The position numbers and the translations under genes are program-made. Below the pieces are notes generated by a model that was not told the origin of the DNA, ran no database searches, and saw only the letters and a program-made list of their open reading frames with translations. Shown in pieces: positions 45,696 through 57,439 of a DNA stretch of 64,000 bases. This DNA comes from Donghicola tyrosinivorans (lineage in GTDB: Bacteria > Pseudomonadota > Alphaproteobacteria > Rhodobacterales > Rhodobacteraceae), in NCBI RefSeq assembly GCF_003003355.1, contig NZ_PVTQ01000005.1, positions 62,001-126,000 on the forward strand, given 5' to 3'. Position 1 is the first letter of the stretch, and every line of letters starts with the position of its first letter.

Positions 45696-47372
45696 TCAGA
45701 GGATCAGCAGATCGGCCAAAGCTGCCTCGTCGGTGAAGCCCTCCAATGTCACTGAGCGCTGATCGTCAATCTGGATAAACAACTCCTCACGCCCGACCGA
45801 GACAAAGGCCACGATAAAGGCCTCTGCATCGGTGATGTCGGTCACAGCCGAGAAATTCAGCCGATCCTGCGCCGTCAGATCTGTCACCACGTCATGCCCG
45901 AACTGCGCTGTGAAAACAAAGGTGTCCGCGCCTGCACCGCCGGTCATGGTGTCATTGCCGGCGCCGCCAATCAGCCGGTCCCGTCCGCCGCCACCAAACA
46001 GCTTATCGTGACCGCCGCCACCGTTCAGCAGATCGTTCCCTGCCTCCCCGTAGAGAAGATCATGACCGCCGCGGCCCGCAATCTTATCATTGCCCGCCTC
46101 GCCATAAATCCGGTCACGCCCGTGCGATCCGAAGATTTTGTCCGCCACGGTCGAGCCCACAAGCACCTCGATATTCGACAGCGTATCGGTCCAGCCAAAG
46201 CCGTCGGTCACGTTGCCTTGCAGAAGATCCGCGAAAATGCCTGATGCGCCGCCACGTTCAAAGTCGGTGTCATAGCGCACCACATCCAGCCCGTCGCCAC
46301 CTTCAAAATGGTCCGAGCCGCCAAGGCCGATAAAGCTGTTCCGCTTTGCATCGCCAATCAGCACATCGTCAAAATGCGAGCCGATCACCTGCTCGATGTT
46401 GATCACCTTCTCAACGCGGCCTTCGCCGTTGATCGCTTGGGATGCGGATAGATCGACTGTGACACCGGCAATCTCGGACCGGAACTCGGCGGTATCAAAG
46501 CCCTTGCCCCCATCGTAAAGATCGCGCCCTGTGCCCCCTGACAGCAGGTCAATCCCGTCGCCGCCGCGCAAGACATCGTTGCCCGCGCCGCCAATCAGTT
46601 CATCCGCATGGGCACCACCGAACAGCCGGTCATGGCCATTGCCGCCAACAAGCTTGTCAAAGCCGTTACCGCCAAACAGGTCATCGTTCCCGTTCTGACC
46701 GTAAAGGAAATCATTCCCGTTGCCGCCGTTCAGTGTATCGTTGCCAGCCTGCCCCCAAGCCACGTCCTTGCCCACACCCAGATTGTACAGATCATCAAAT
46801 GCGGTTCCGTTCACCACATCGTTCTGGGTCTTGGTGTCATAGGCGATGTCATCCAGCGAAAAAACCGCACCCGGTGCGAATGGGCCCGTCTGGATTTCGG
46901 TGGCAAAAACATGATCGGCCAGTTCATTCCAATCAGCGAGCGTGAAAGAAGCGCCGAAAACATCGGGGAAGTTCTGATCCAATGGCACGAGCAACGTCGT
47001 CGTGCTGCCATCCCCGTTGTCTTGCCCCATGAAGGCATAATCGAACACCGCATCAGGGTAATTCATCGAACCTGACAGCGTTCCCCGTTCAATCGACAGG
47101 TAACTGACCTCAAAGCGGTTCAGGCTTAGTTCCCCGACAGTTCCCGGCGGTGCCGACAGCACCTCGACAGACCAAAGTGCGCCGCTTTTTTCAAACGCTG
47201 TGGTGTCGATATAGCGAAACAAGCTATCGTTCCCCTGCTCCACATACGAATACTGGTAAGAAAAGGTCAGGTCCTGCGAGCCCGAAAGCGTCAGGGTCAC
47301 CTGCTGCACATCGGTCTGTTGGGATTCGGCACTGTAGGTCAGCTGGATTGCCTGTACTGTGTAGGCCGTCAT
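45696..47372 (-). CDS. RTX calcium-binding protein with serralysin-like C-terminus
   Basis: A 558-residue acidic RTX protein, probably a type I secretion substrate. Residues 1-185 form a beta-rich domain of no recognised family. RTX nonapeptide blocks lie at about 205-295 and 405-485 (GGNGNDFLYG, GGAGNDTMTGG), with a linker of the DUF-like kind that contains DLSASQAINGEGR and ADLLQGNVTDGFG. The end (GADTFVFTAQFGHDVVTDL, QDRLNFSAV) is like the C-terminal domain of serralysin-type proteins. It has no signal peptide and no catalytic motif. GGAG precedes the ATG, and an inverted repeat lies 38 bases upstream. It has no Cys residues, unlike the larger RTX protein. Confidence 0.92.
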   Translation of the reverse strand: MTAYTVQAIQLTYSAESQQTDVQQVTLTLSGSQDLTFSYQYSYVEQGNDSLFRYIDTTAFEKSGALWSVEVLSAPPGTVGELSLNRFEVSYLSIERGTLSGSMNYPDAVFDYAFMGQDNGDGSTTTLLVPLDQNFPDVFGASFTLADWNELADHVFATEIQTGPFAPGAVFSLDDIAYDTKTQNDVVNGTAFDDLYNLGVGKDVAWGQAGNDTLNGGNGNDFLYGQNGNDDLFGGNGFDKLVGGNGHDRLFGGAHADELIGGAGNDVLRGGDGIDLLSGGTGRDLYDGGKGFDTAEFRSEIAGVTVDLSASQAINGEGRVEKVINIEQVIGSHFDDVLIGDAKRNSFIGLGGSDHFEGGDGLDVVRYDTDFERGGASGIFADLLQGNVTDGFGWTDTLSNIEVLVGSTVADKIFGSHGRDRIYGEAGNDKIAGRGGHDLLYGEAGNDLLNGGGGHDKLFGGGGRDRLIGGAGNDTMTGGAGADTFVFTAQFGHDVVTDLTAQDRLNFSAVTDITDAEAFIVAFVSVGREELFIQIDDQRSVTLEGFTDEAALADLLIL

Positions 47373-47409
47373 AATCGCTCCGTAAAATCAACTTAAGCGT
47401 GAATAATTC

Positions 47410-47434
47410 AACATGTAGAGCACTTTTACATGTT
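47410..47434. promoter_or_regulatory. Inverted repeat AACATGTA-N9-TACATGTT before the RTX gene
   Basis: Perfect 8-bp arms at 47410-47417 and 47427-47434 with a 9-base spacer, 38 bases before the RTX start on the minus strand. The half-site spacing (17 bases centre to centre) suits a homodimeric regulator. No regulator is assigned. Confidence 0.4.
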
Positions 47435-47609
47435 TATTACTATCCCCGTTAAAGGCAGGATTTTCACGATCTGCTGAAGCAATCTTTGCACGCGGTCCAT
47501 AGACACAGACATTCCGCCGATCCCCCGTTTCCCCCGCGCCTTTCCTATGGCAATCTCGCCTCCGAGGCGCTAAGCAGCCCGCCCACTCAGATCCTATCCG
47601 GGGGACGGT

Positions 47610-48029
47610 ATGACCACCGACACCATCATCGCCCGCTGCGAGGCCAAGGGCCTGCGCATGACCGAACAACGCCGCGTGATTGCCAGCGTGCTAGAAACCT
47701 CGGACGACCATCCGGATGTGGAAGAGCTGTACGCCCGCGCCATCGCACAGGACCCGAAAATCTCGATCGCGACGGTGTACCGGACAGTGAAACTGTTCGA
47801 AGAAGCCGGCATTCTGGAAAAGCTGGAGTTCGGCGATGGCCGTGCCCGCTATGAAGACGCCGAGCGCGAACACCATGACCACCTGATCGACATGAACAGC
47901 GGCGAGGTGATCGAATTCGTCGACCCCGAGATCGAAGCCCTGCAAGAAAAGATCGCAGAGCGGCTGGGGTATCGCCTGAAAGGCCACCGGCTGGAACTTT
48001 ACGGGATTCCGATCAAAAAGTCCGAATAG
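47610..48029 (+). CDS. fur: Fur-family metal regulator, Mur-like
   Basis: A 139-residue Fur-family protein. The winged helix is RMTEQRRVIASVLETSDDHPDVEELYARAI with the recognition part ISIATVYRTVKLFEEAGILEKLEF; the metal site EHHDHLIDMNSGEVIEFVDPEIEALQ follows. This form, without the extra Cys-x-x-Cys zinc sites of enteric Fur, matches the alphaproteobacterial Fur/Mur group that responds mainly to manganese; it is not an Irr, which lacks this layout. It lies between the RTX gene (divergent) and an EamA permease (same strand, 132 bases apart). Target genes were not identified in the window. Confidence 0.92.
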   Translation: MTTDTIIARCEAKGLRMTEQRRVIASVLETSDDHPDVEELYARAIAQDPKISIATVYRTVKLFEEAGILEKLEFGDGRARYEDAEREHHDHLIDMNSGEVIEFVDPEIEALQEKIAERLGYRLKGHRLELYGIPIKKSE

Positions 48030-48161
48030 CCGCGCCTGCGCCGGGCGATCATCCGACATTTACCGGATTTCTGGAAAAGACGCGCATTCCGTTTGCGCTA
48101 ACACTTGCTTTGGCTGCGCCTTCCGCGTAGGCCTTGGCCTGCATTGGGGGAGAGCGTCCGC

Positions 48162-50367
<2,206 letters not shown>

Positions 50368-50404
50368 TCAAACGCGCGAAAGCATAGTCGTACAACAAAT
50401 TCCG

Positions 50405-50433
50405 AAGGCTCCCGCAATGCGGGAGCCTTTTTT
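50405..50433 (+). terminator. Rho-independent terminator of eno
   Basis: A perfect 11-bp stem AAGGCTCCCGC and GCGGGAGCCTT (50405-50429) with a 3-base loop, followed by TTTT. It is 37 bases after the stop. Confidence 0.9.
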
Positions 50434-50582
50434 GTCCGCAAAGCTTTGCGAAAAACATGTCTATTAGCTTTAAGTCCTTGAAACTAAGGTCTGATACGTA
50501 GACCGGCAAACTTCTGCTTAGATTTTGTGCACACGGCGCCGGAGGAGAAACAGGCGCCCTGCTATATCTAGGGAGGAAATCT

Positions 50583-51077
50583 ATGAACCTTATTAATGCG
50601 CTTGCGCTCTCAATCGGCGTGCTTGCCGTCGCCGCTACATGGCTCTGCCTCGGCACGCCATACGGCCTGCCTGTCTGGGCGCTCTTCATCGGCTGGGGCA
50701 GCTTTTACCACTGCGGCGGCGGCACTGACTCCGTAGGCAAATCCGCCATCAACCACATCTGGGGCATTGTGGTCGCAACCATCGCGCTCTTTGTAGTCGG
50801 AACCGTGGCAGGCACCGTTCCCGTCACCTCGATCATCGTCGGTGTCTCGGTGGTGGTGCTGGTTCTCGGCGCGCACCTGCCGATTTTATCGACCATCCCC
50901 GCCGCAGTCTACGGCTATGCCAGCACTGCGGCCTTCCTGCTGATGGGCGGCGTCGCGCTCACCGATCTGACGGCCCTGCTGCCCGCGTCGCTCACCGTGG
51001 CCATCGCCATGGTTGTTGGCAACGTATTCGGTCTTGTCTCGGAAAAAGTCGCCGGCGCTCTAGCGGCGAAAGAATAG
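50583..51077 (+). CDS. DUF1097-family membrane protein
   Basis: A 164-residue hydrophobic protein with about five predicted membrane helices, matching the DUF1097 family of small inner-membrane proteins (opening ALALSIGVLAVAATWLCLG, then WALFIGWGSFYHCGG, and repeated GxxxG-like stretches). The function is unknown. AGGGAGG is 6 bases before the ATG. A 6-bp hairpin (GGCGCC pair, 50537-50560) lies in the 5' leader. A dispersed repeat follows it. Confidence 0.85.
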   Translation: MNLINALALSIGVLAVAATWLCLGTPYGLPVWALFIGWGSFYHCGGGTDSVGKSAINHIWGIVVATIALFVVGTVAGTVPVTSIIVGVSVVVLVLGAHLPILSTIPAAVYGYASTAAFLLMGGVALTDLTALLPASLTVAIAMVVGNVFGLVSEKVAGALAAKE

Positions 51078-51123
51078 ACAAACCGCCCCTGCGCCGCCTA
51101 TGCCCGCAGGGGCACCCATGCCA

Positions 51124-51179
51124 TTCATCTTGGCAGAAATACCTCGGGGGAGCAGCAAAGCTGCGGGGGCAGCGCCCCC
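51124..51179. repeat. Dispersed intergenic repeat with two hairpins, second copy
   Basis: The core TTCATCTTGGCAGAAATACC then TCGGGGG (51124-51150) is followed by hairpin GCAGC-AAA-GCTGC (51152-51164) and by GGGGGCAGCGCCCCC (51165-51179). The middle hairpin differs from the copy at 10142, the ends are conserved. It lies between the convergent DUF1097 and anmK genes. Confidence 0.7.
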
Positions 51180-51197
51180 AGCGCCCTCACCAGTTTA

Positions 51198-52289
51198 TCA
51201 AGGCCGCGACACTGATCCACCGCCAACCGCCGCCGCAACACCCGTGGTCGACGGGCACGACGTGGGCATACCGCGCAGCACACGAACGGCCAGATGCCCG
51301 AAGGCTTGTGCTTCCAGCATGTCCCCGTCCAGACCAACCGCTTCAACTGGCAGAACCTCACAGCCCGCATCTGCAGCCAGTCGCGCCATGATATGGGCGT
51401 TCTTGCGACCGCCGCCACAGACCAGCAGCCGTGTTGGCAACACCGGACAATGCTCCAGCCCCCGCAGGACCGAGGCGACGCATAGCTCGGTCAGGGTCGC
51501 GGCCGCATCTTCCAAAGACAGCACCTCAACCAGCGCCATCACATCCGAAAAATCGTTCCGGTCCAGAGACTTTGGTGGCATTCTTAAGAAATAGCTGCGC
51601 GACAGAACTTCCTCCACCAGTGCCTGATCAACGGCTCCAAGTGCGGCAATCCCGCCGTCCTCATCATAAGCCAGACCGCGCTGCGCCATCATCAGATCAT
51701 TCACCGGTGCATTGGCTGGCCCCGTGTCAAAGGCCAGCAAAGCACCCGTCTCTTCAGGGCGCTCGAATGAGGGGTCCACATAGGTGATATTGCCCACACC
51801 ACCTAAGTTCAGAAAGGCCAACGGCTCGGTCGCGCCGATGTATTTGGCACAGGCAAAGTGAAAGAACGGCGCAAGCGGCGCACCTTCACCGCCAAGCTGT
51901 ACATCCGCCGACCGAAAGTCCCAGACCACTGGCACCCCCAGCAACTCGGCCAGCACGCCACCATCACCGCATTGATGGGTACCGCGGCCGCGCGGATCAT
52001 GGGCCAAGGTCTGACCATGAAACCCCGCCAATTCGATTCCCTCGAATCGAGACATCACCTGCGCGTGCACGGTCTCAACCACCTCAGCGGCGTCAGAGAC
52101 ATCTTCGTCCTGCCATTTTCCCAAAGCCGCCCGCAGCACCTCGCGCTGCTTGTCGGTATAAGGGCGATAAGCACTGTCACCAAATTCAAGAATTCTATGC
52201 CCGTCACTCACTACAACTGCCGCATCAACCCCGTCCAAAGACGTTCCTGACATGGCACCAAGGGCACGGAGCGCACCAGATTGCTTCAC
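51198..52289 (-). CDS. anmK: Anhydro-N-acetylmuramic acid kinase AnmK
   Basis: AnmK phosphorylates 1,6-anhydro-MurNAc in peptidoglycan recycling. The 363 residues begin with the ATP-binding [17 protein letters not shown] near residue 15, then [22 protein letters not shown] near 180, [13 protein letters not shown] and [13 protein letters not shown] prefer the GTG at 52289, which lies 8 bases after AGGA and gives the usual start before the SGTS motif; an ATG at 52253 is inside the motif and unlikely. It is divergent from tyrS across 65 bases. No other cell-wall recycling gene is adjacent. Confidence 0.94.
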   Translation of the reverse strand: MKQSGALRALGAMSGTSLDGVDAAVVVSDGHRILEFGDSAYRPYTDKQREVLRAALGKWQDEDVSDAAEVVETVHAQVMSRFEGIELAGFHGQTLAHDPRGRGTHQCGDGGVLAELLGVPVVWDFRSADVQLGGEGAPLAPFFHFACAKYIGATEPLAFLNLGGVGNITYVDPSFERPEETGALLAFDTGPANAPVNDLMMAQRGLAYDEDGGIAALGAVDQALVEEVLSRSYFLRMPPKSLDRNDFSDVMALVEVLSLEDAAATLTELCVASVLRGLEHCPVLPTRLLVCGGGRKNAHIMARLAADAGCEVLPVEAVGLDGDMLEAQAFGHLAVRVLRGMPTSCPSTTGVAAAVGGGSVSRP

Positions 52290-52354
52290 TGCGCTTTTCC
52301 TCTGCACACAACCGGCATATAGAGTGCCTCGCAACCGCAGAAGGGACAAGTGCA

Positions 52355-53605
52355 ATGACCTACCATCCTAAGTCTGAATTCCTGCGCATCATGATCGAGC
52401 GTGGCTATTTGGCGGATTGCACCGACTATCAGGGCCTCGATGATGCGCTGATGGCGGGCACTGTCCCGGCCTATATCGGCTATGACGCCACGGCGGCCTC
52501 GCTGCATGTGGGTCACCTGCTGAACATCATGATGCTGCGCTGGCTGCAGAAAACCGGCCATAAACCCATTACTTTGATGGGCGGCGGCACCACGAAGGTG
52601 GGCGATCCGTCCTTCCGCAGTGATGAACGCCCCCTGCTGGGACCGGACCAGATTCAGGCAAACATCGATGGAATGAACAAAGTGTTCGCCCGTTACTTGG
52701 ATTACAGCGATGCGCCCAATGGCGCGATCATGCTGAACAACGCGGAATGGCTGGACGGGCTGAACTACCTAGAATTCCTGCGCGATATCGGCCGCCATTT
52801 CAGCGTCAACCGCATGCTGTCGTTCGAATCGGTGAAATCCCGTCTGGACCGCGAACAGTCGCTGAGCTTCCTTGAGTTCAACTACATGATCCTTCAGGCC
52901 TACGACTTCCTTGAGTTGAACCGCCGCTACGGCTGTCTGCTGCAGATGGGTGGCTCGGACCAGTGGGGCAACATCGTGAACGGGATCGACCTGACGCGCC
53001 GCGTGCTGGACCATGAGATCTACGGCCTGACCTCGCCCCTTCTGACCACCAGCGACGGCAAGAAGATGGGCAAAAGCCAAGGCGGCGCCATGTGGCTGAA
53101 CGCCGAGATGCTGTCGCCCTATGACTTCTGGCAGTTCTGGCGCAACACCACCGATGCGGACACCGGCAAGTTCCTGAAGCTGTACACCGAGCTGCCCGTA
53201 GAAGAGTGCGAGCGTCTGGGTGCCCTGCAAGGGTCCGAGATTAACGAAGCCAAGATCATTCTGGCGAACGAAGTGACCGCCTTGCTGCACGGGGAAGAGG
53301 CTGCGAAAGCCGCTGAAGCCACGGCGAAGGAAGTGTTCGAAAAGGGCATCGCCGGCGGCGACCTGCCCCGCCTGACCCTGAGTGCCGAGGAACTGGGCGA
53401 TGGCATTTCGGTCGTGCAGATCTTTGTCCGTTCGGGTCTTGCGGCCACCGGCAAAGAGGCCAAGCGTTTGATCGCCGACAACGGCGCGAAGATCGACGAC
53501 GAATCTGTGACCGATGCTGGCAAGCTGATCACCGCTGCCGATCTGGCCAGCCCCTTGAAACTGAGCGCGGGCAAGAAACGCCACGCAATCGTTGAACTGG
53601 GCTAA
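52355..53605 (+). CDS. tyrS: Tyrosyl-tRNA synthetase
   Basis: Class I synthetase charging tRNA-Tyr. The 416 residues have the Tyr-binding core [19 protein letters not shown] with the HIGH-type motif [17 protein letters not shown], the KMSKS loop KKMGKSQGG near 230, and a C-terminal S4 domain ([22 protein letters not shown]). Complete length. It is divergent from anmK and followed by a strong terminator. Confidence 0.98.
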   Translation: MTYHPKSEFLRIMIERGYLADCTDYQGLDDALMAGTVPAYIGYDATAASLHVGHLLNIMMLRWLQKTGHKPITLMGGGTTKVGDPSFRSDERPLLGPDQIQANIDGMNKVFARYLDYSDAPNGAIMLNNAEWLDGLNYLEFLRDIGRHFSVNRMLSFESVKSRLDREQSLSFLEFNYMILQAYDFLELNRRYGCLLQMGGSDQWGNIVNGIDLTRRVLDHEIYGLTSPLLTTSDGKKMGKSQGGAMWLNAEMLSPYDFWQFWRNTTDADTGKFLKLYTELPVEECERLGALQGSEINEAKIILANEVTALLHGEEAAKAAEATAKEVFEKGIAGGDLPRLTLSAEELGDGISVVQIFVRSGLAATGKEAKRLIADNGAKIDDESVTDAGKLITAADLASPLKLSAGKKRHAIVELG

Positions 53606-53628
53606 GGTCAACACCATCACAAACATAG

Positions 53629-53653
53629 CGGCGCCGGAGACGGCGCCGTTTTT
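53629..53653 (+). terminator. Rho-independent terminator of tyrS
   Basis: A perfect 8-bp stem CGGCGCCG (53629-53636) and CGGCGCCG (53641-53648) with GAGA loop, followed by TTTTT. Confidence 0.9.
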
Positions 53654-53953
53654 GTTTCCGCCTATGGCGACCTCAGCCGTGATTACAGGACCCTAAAAAG
53701 GCAAAAGGCAGCACCCTCATGCAAAGAGGCGCCACCTTTTCCTATCCCCCCAGGGATTACGCGGTGCAAAGCACCAACCTTACATCTTCGGTCTACACTC
53801 AGGCTTGCTAAGAAAGAGTAAATCGAAGCCACTCGTACACAGTTACAGGGTAACAACACAACCCTAACGATATTGAACCCAATCCGGAAACAAAAAATCT
53901 CCTTATACGGGTATTCCTGACCTTTCTGTCGAAGTTTTTCAGATTTCGAAATG

Positions 53954-53982
53954 AAAAAGCGCGCAACATTTCTGCTGCGCGC
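53954..53982 (-). terminator. Rho-independent terminator of the cyclophilin pair
   Basis: On the minus strand a 10-bp stem (53973-53982 with 53959-53968, one G-U pair) and 4-base loop are followed by TTTTT (plus A run 53954-53958). Confidence 0.85.
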
Positions 53983-54010
53983 CCTGAATTATCGCAATGC
54001 CAACCGAATC

Positions 54011-54565
54011 TTATTCGGTGACAGTGACCTTTTTCATCACGTCAGGCTGACCGGTGACCGAACCATTGCGACCGCCGCCGCGCTTGATCGCGTCCACCAC
54101 ATCCATGCCCTCGGTCACACGACCGATCACGGTGTACTGACCGTTCAGGTGCGGCGCAGGTGCGAACATGATGAAGAACTGGCTGTTCGCGCTGTTCGGG
54201 TCCATCGAGCGCGCCATGCCGACAACGCCACGGTCAAAATTCTCGGCCGAGAACTCTGCCGGCAGGTCAGGCAGATCAGAGCCGCCCATGCCCGCGTTGT
54301 TCATGTTGAAGCCATCGCCCATCTTGCCGAACTGCACGTCGCCGGTCTGCGCCATGAAGCCTTCGATCACGCGGTGGAACACCACGCCATCGTATTTGCC
54401 TTCACTGGCCAGCGCGGTGATCTGCGCAACGTGCTTGGGGGCCACATCTTCCAACAGGTCGATCTGGATGGTGCCGTTTGCCTCGCCTTCGACCTCAATG
54501 GTCAGGCCGGTGGCCAGCGCAGGGCCAGCCAGCAGGGTCAGAGCCAGAGCAATCGCGTTACGCAT
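54011..54565 (-). CDS. Periplasmic cyclophilin-type peptidyl-prolyl isomerase
   Basis: A 184-residue cyclophilin with an N-terminal Sec signal peptide (MRNAIALALTLLAGPALAT, cut after ALA). The domain has EDVAPKHVAQITALA, FHRVIEGFMAQTGD (active-site Arg and Phe), AGMGGSDLPDLPAEF, RSMDPNSANSQFFIMFAPAPHLNGQYTVIGRV. It accelerates proline isomerisation in exported proteins. Start ATG 54565 overlaps the stop of the upstream cytoplasmic paralogue by 8 bases, so translation is coupled. Confidence 0.95.
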   Translation of the reverse strand: MRNAIALALTLLAGPALATGLTIEVEGEANGTIQIDLLEDVAPKHVAQITALASEGKYDGVVFHRVIEGFMAQTGDVQFGKMGDGFNMNNAGMGGSDLPDLPAEFSAENFDRGVVGMARSMDPNSANSQFFIMFAPAPHLNGQYTVIGRVTEGMDVVDAIKRGGGRNGSVTGQPDVMKKVTVTE

Positions 54566-55064
54566 CTGCGGCAACTTTCACGCTGATCATACGGTCGGGA
54601 TTCGCGGGGGGCTCGCCACGGGCGATCTTGTCCACAAACTCCATGCCCGACACCACACGGCCATAAACGGTGTACTGGCCGTTCAGGAAGTGGTTGTCCT
54701 TGAAGTTGATGAAGAACTGGCTGTTCGCGCTGTTCGGGTTCATCGAACGGGCCGCGCCAAGGGTGCCACGGTCATGGGGCAGTTTGCTGAATTCTGCGGG
54801 CAGATCGGGCTTGTCCGAACCGCCGGTGCCAGCGCGGCCAGGGTTGTAGTCTTTTTCCATGTTGGCGTGTTCAACATCGCCGGTCTGGGCCATGAAGCCA
54901 TCGATCACACGGTGGAACGCCACGTTATCATATGCGCCTTCGCGGGCCAGTTCTTTCATGCGCTCGGCGTGCTTGGGGGCAACGTCGGCCAGCAGTTCGA
55001 TCACAACAGTGCCGTCTTTCAGCTCTAGCAGGATGGTGTTTTCGGGGTCTTTATACTCGGCCAT
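54558..55064 (-). CDS. ppiB: Cytoplasmic cyclophilin PpiB
   Basis: A 168-residue cyclophilin without signal peptide. Active-site motifs are FHRVIDGFMAQTGD, GTGGSDKPDLPAEFS, ARSMNPNSANSQFFINFKDNHFLNGQYTVYGRV. It is clearly paralogous to the following secreted enzyme (shared SANSQFFI and LNGQYTV). ATG 55064 has AGGA about seven bases upstream; the open frame continues to 55115 but into the pgk promoter region. The pair serves the two compartments from one mRNA. It is divergent from pgk. Confidence 0.95.
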   Translation of the reverse strand: MAEYKDPENTILLELKDGTVVIELLADVAPKHAERMKELAREGAYDNVAFHRVIDGFMAQTGDVEHANMEKDYNPGRAGTGGSDKPDLPAEFSKLPHDRGTLGAARSMNPNSANSQFFINFKDNHFLNGQYTVYGRVVSGMEFVDKIARGEPPANPDRMISVKVAADA

Positions 55065-55193
55065 GACTGGTCCTTTCATTGTCTTTGGGCACAGACTTAA
55101 GGGCCACTTGCGCAATTGCCAAGCATAGCCGTTGACCTAAGCCCCGCAGTTGGGCGAAGAAACGCCCGTAGTTGCACAGGAGGAGCCACGATT

Positions 55194-56369
55194 ATGGCCT
55201 GGAAAACACTGGACGAGATGGACCTGAACGGGAAGCGCGTTGTAACCCGCGTGGACATTAACGTTCCGATGAAAGACGGCGTTGTTACCGATGCCACCCG
55301 CATCGAGCGCATCAAGCCCACCATCGACTCGATCTTTGCCGCCGGTGGCACCCCTGTTCTGCTGGCCCACTTTGGCCGCCCCAAAGGTCAGGTCGTCCCC
55401 GAGATGTCCCTGCGCCACGTGGTTCCCGCGCTGGAACAGGTCATGGGCCGCAAGGTGACGTTCATCGAAACGCCCGATCAGGCACAGCTGGACGCCGCAG
55501 AAGCAGGCAGCATCATCCTGATCGAGAACACCCGTTTCACCCCGATGGAAGAAAAGAATGACCCGCAGATGGCGCAATTTCTGGCCACTTTGGGCGATGT
55601 CTACTGCAATGACGCGTTCTCTGCGGCGCATCGTGCGCACGCATCGACCGAAGGCGTAGCACATCTGCTGCCCTCTTGCGCCGGTCGCAACATGGAGATG
55701 GAGCTGAAGGCGCTGGAAGCGGCCCTTGGCAATCCCCAGCGTCCTGTGGTGGCGGTTGTTGGCGGGGCCAAGGTCTCGACCAAGCTGGACCTGTTGTCGA
55801 ATCTCATTGAGAAGGTCGACTATCTGGTCATCGGTGGCGGCATGGCCAACACGTTCCTTGCCGCTCAAGGCATCAACGTGGGCAAGTCCCTGTGCGAACA
55901 TGATCTGACTGGCACCGCGAAAGAGATCATGGCCAAGGCCAGCGGCGCAGGCTGCGAAATCGTGCTGCCGTCGGACGTGGTGGTTGCGTGGGAATTCGCG
56001 GCGGGTGCCAAGAATGAAACCGTCGCCAACGACGCCTGCCCTGAAGACGCGATGATTCTGGACGCAGGCGCTGCGGCGGTCGAAAAGATCGTCTCGGTGT
56101 TTGAGGCGTCCAAAACCCTGATCTGGAACGGTCCCCTTGGCGCGTTTGAGATCGCCCCCTTCGACACCGCCACCAATGCAGCGGCCAAGGCCGCAGCTGA
56201 TCTGACCAAAGCAGGCAAGCTGGTGTCGATCGCGGGCGGTGGTGACACCGTTTCCGCACTAAATCAGGCCGGTGCTGCGGATGAGTTCACCTATATCTCG
56301 ACCGCAGGTGGTGCCTTCCTTGAGTGGATGGAAGGCAAGACCCTGCCCGGCGTTGCAGCTCTGGGATAA
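55194..56369 (+). CDS. pgk: Phosphoglycerate kinase
   Basis: Pgk makes ATP from 1,3-bisphosphoglycerate. The 391 residues carry [13 protein letters not shown] near residue 20, [10 protein letters not shown] with the substrate-binding basic residues, [15 protein letters not shown], the nucleotide part [11 protein letters not shown] and the C-terminal [18 protein letters not shown] precedes ATG 55194. Start and length are typical. It is transcribed toward ftsB, with a terminator between them. Confidence 0.97.
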   Translation: MAWKTLDEMDLNGKRVVTRVDINVPMKDGVVTDATRIERIKPTIDSIFAAGGTPVLLAHFGRPKGQVVPEMSLRHVVPALEQVMGRKVTFIETPDQAQLDAAEAGSIILIENTRFTPMEEKNDPQMAQFLATLGDVYCNDAFSAAHRAHASTEGVAHLLPSCAGRNMEMELKALEAALGNPQRPVVAVVGGAKVSTKLDLLSNLIEKVDYLVIGGGMANTFLAAQGINVGKSLCEHDLTGTAKEIMAKASGAGCEIVLPSDVVVAWEFAAGAKNETVANDACPEDAMILDAGAAAVEKIVSVFEASKTLIWNGPLGAFEIAPFDTATNAAAKAAADLTKAGKLVSIAGGGDTVSALNQAGAADEFTYISTAGGAFLEWMEGKTLPGVAALG

Positions 56370-56408
56370 TCCGACCCTCCCCGAAAGAGGGGGTTTCATG
56401 TTGATAGA

Positions 56409-56441
56409 GGCCTGTGGCATAATCTTGCCACAGGCCATTTT
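56409..56441 (+). terminator. Rho-independent terminator of pgk
   Basis: A perfect 10-bp stem GGCCTGTGGC (56409-56418) and GCCACAGGCC (56427-56436), followed by ATTTT. Confidence 0.8.
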
Positions 56442-56506
56442 GCACCAAAAGCCCGTCAGAGGCTGGTTGCAGGGTTGAAAAGCCCGAATAAGAGGCAGAG
56501 CAGAGC

Positions 56507-56803
56507 ATGACAGACAATCGCCCCGGTGTGGGTCTTCTCTTGTATTTCACCGCAGCCTTTACGCTGGGGCTCTATTTCACCTTTGCCGCTGTGCAGGGCG
56601 ATTACGGCATCTTCCGCCGCGCCGAGATCGAGGCAGAGACCGATCTGCTGCGTAAAGATCTGGCAGATCTGAAGGCAGAGGTTGCACAGATGGAAAATCT
56701 GACCCGCCGCCTCTCTGACGATTATCTGGATCTGGACCTATTGGATCAGCAGGCCCGCGATGTTCTGGGCATGCTGCGCGCCGACGAAGTGGTCATCCGC
56801 TAA
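56507..56803 (+). CDS. ftsB: Cell-division septum protein FtsB
   Basis: A 98-residue bitopic membrane protein: a short cytoplasmic N-terminus, one membrane helix (LLLYFTAAFTLGLYFTFAAV) and a periplasmic coiled coil (EIEAETDLLRKDLADLKAEVAQMENLTRRL) ending YLDLDLLDQQARDVLGMLRADEVV, the conserved FtsB/DivIC tail. It belongs to the FtsQLB divisome complex. It sits before the pdh genes, as in many alphaproteobacteria, but two unrelated genes are inserted between it and pdhA. Confidence 0.93.
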   Translation: MTDNRPGVGLLLYFTAAFTLGLYFTFAAVQGDYGIFRRAEIEAETDLLRKDLADLKAEVAQMENLTRRLSDDYLDLDLLDQQARDVLGMLRADEVVIR

Positions 56804-56884
56804 TCCTATCCGCGACGACATGCACAATTGCTCGCGCCTAGCGGGCATACTACCCTGCTCCCATCATAGTCCGGAGCGTTGACG

Positions 56885-57427
56885 ATGGGACAGGCAGAGG
56901 CTCCCCTTTATTTTCGAAAAGCGTTGATCTATCTTGGCATCTCGGCGGCGATATATCTGCTGATGGTGACGGTCACATTGACCCATTTGCAGGATCTCAC
57001 AGACATGCAGCCCTTTGACTTGCGTTTCAAAGGCTACAGTCATGAAGCCGCACAGGCGCTGCTAGAGGCGCTAGGGAATGACGGGCGCAGCTATTATCTA
57101 ACGCGGCAAATCCCCTTGGATGTGCTCTATCCGGCCCTTCTGGCGCTGACACTGATTAACTGGATGCGCTGGCTGAATGCCATGACCCCCTGCTCTGTGC
57201 TGCTACGCGCTGGGATCGCCATCAGCGTGATCGGAATGCTGGCGGACTATGCCGAGAATATCGGTATCGCGACGATGCTGCTAATCCACCCTGCGCTTCC
57301 GCAAGCGCTGGTGTCTGTCGCCAGCGCGATGACCCAAGTGAAATCGGTTGCGACCACCTTGGCAGTGATGGCGTTGATTGGCATGATCGTGGTGCGCATT
57401 TACCGCGCGCATCTTGCACCACGTTAA
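56885..57427 (+). CDS. Four-helix membrane protein of unknown function
   Basis: A 180-residue membrane protein with about four hydrophobic helices (near residues 12-32, 80-95, 105-125 and 148-170) and a hydrophilic loop in the middle containing GNDGRSYYLTRQIPLDVLYP. Loop and helices suggest a small integral membrane protein, not a known transporter family that I recognise. ATG 56885 is preferred because GGAG is 8 bases before it; a TTG at 56879 is too close to the site. It lies between ftsB and a GNAT gene in the same direction. Confidence 0.75.
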   Translation: MGQAEAPLYFRKALIYLGISAAIYLLMVTVTLTHLQDLTDMQPFDLRFKGYSHEAAQALLEALGNDGRSYYLTRQIPLDVLYPALLALTLINWMRWLNAMTPCSVLLRAGIAISVIGMLADYAENIGIATMLLIHPALPQALVSVASAMTQVKSVATTLAVMALIGMIVVRIYRAHLAPR

Positions 57428-57439
57428 GGGTCATACCTG

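Larger units (their letters stand above)
53606..54010. other. 405-base gap between tyrS and the cyclophilin genes
   Basis: Except for the two terminators at its ends, nothing coding is seen. The middle (about 53690-53940) is AT-rich with GGTGCAAAGCACC near 53765 as the only short hairpin. Confidence 0.5.
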
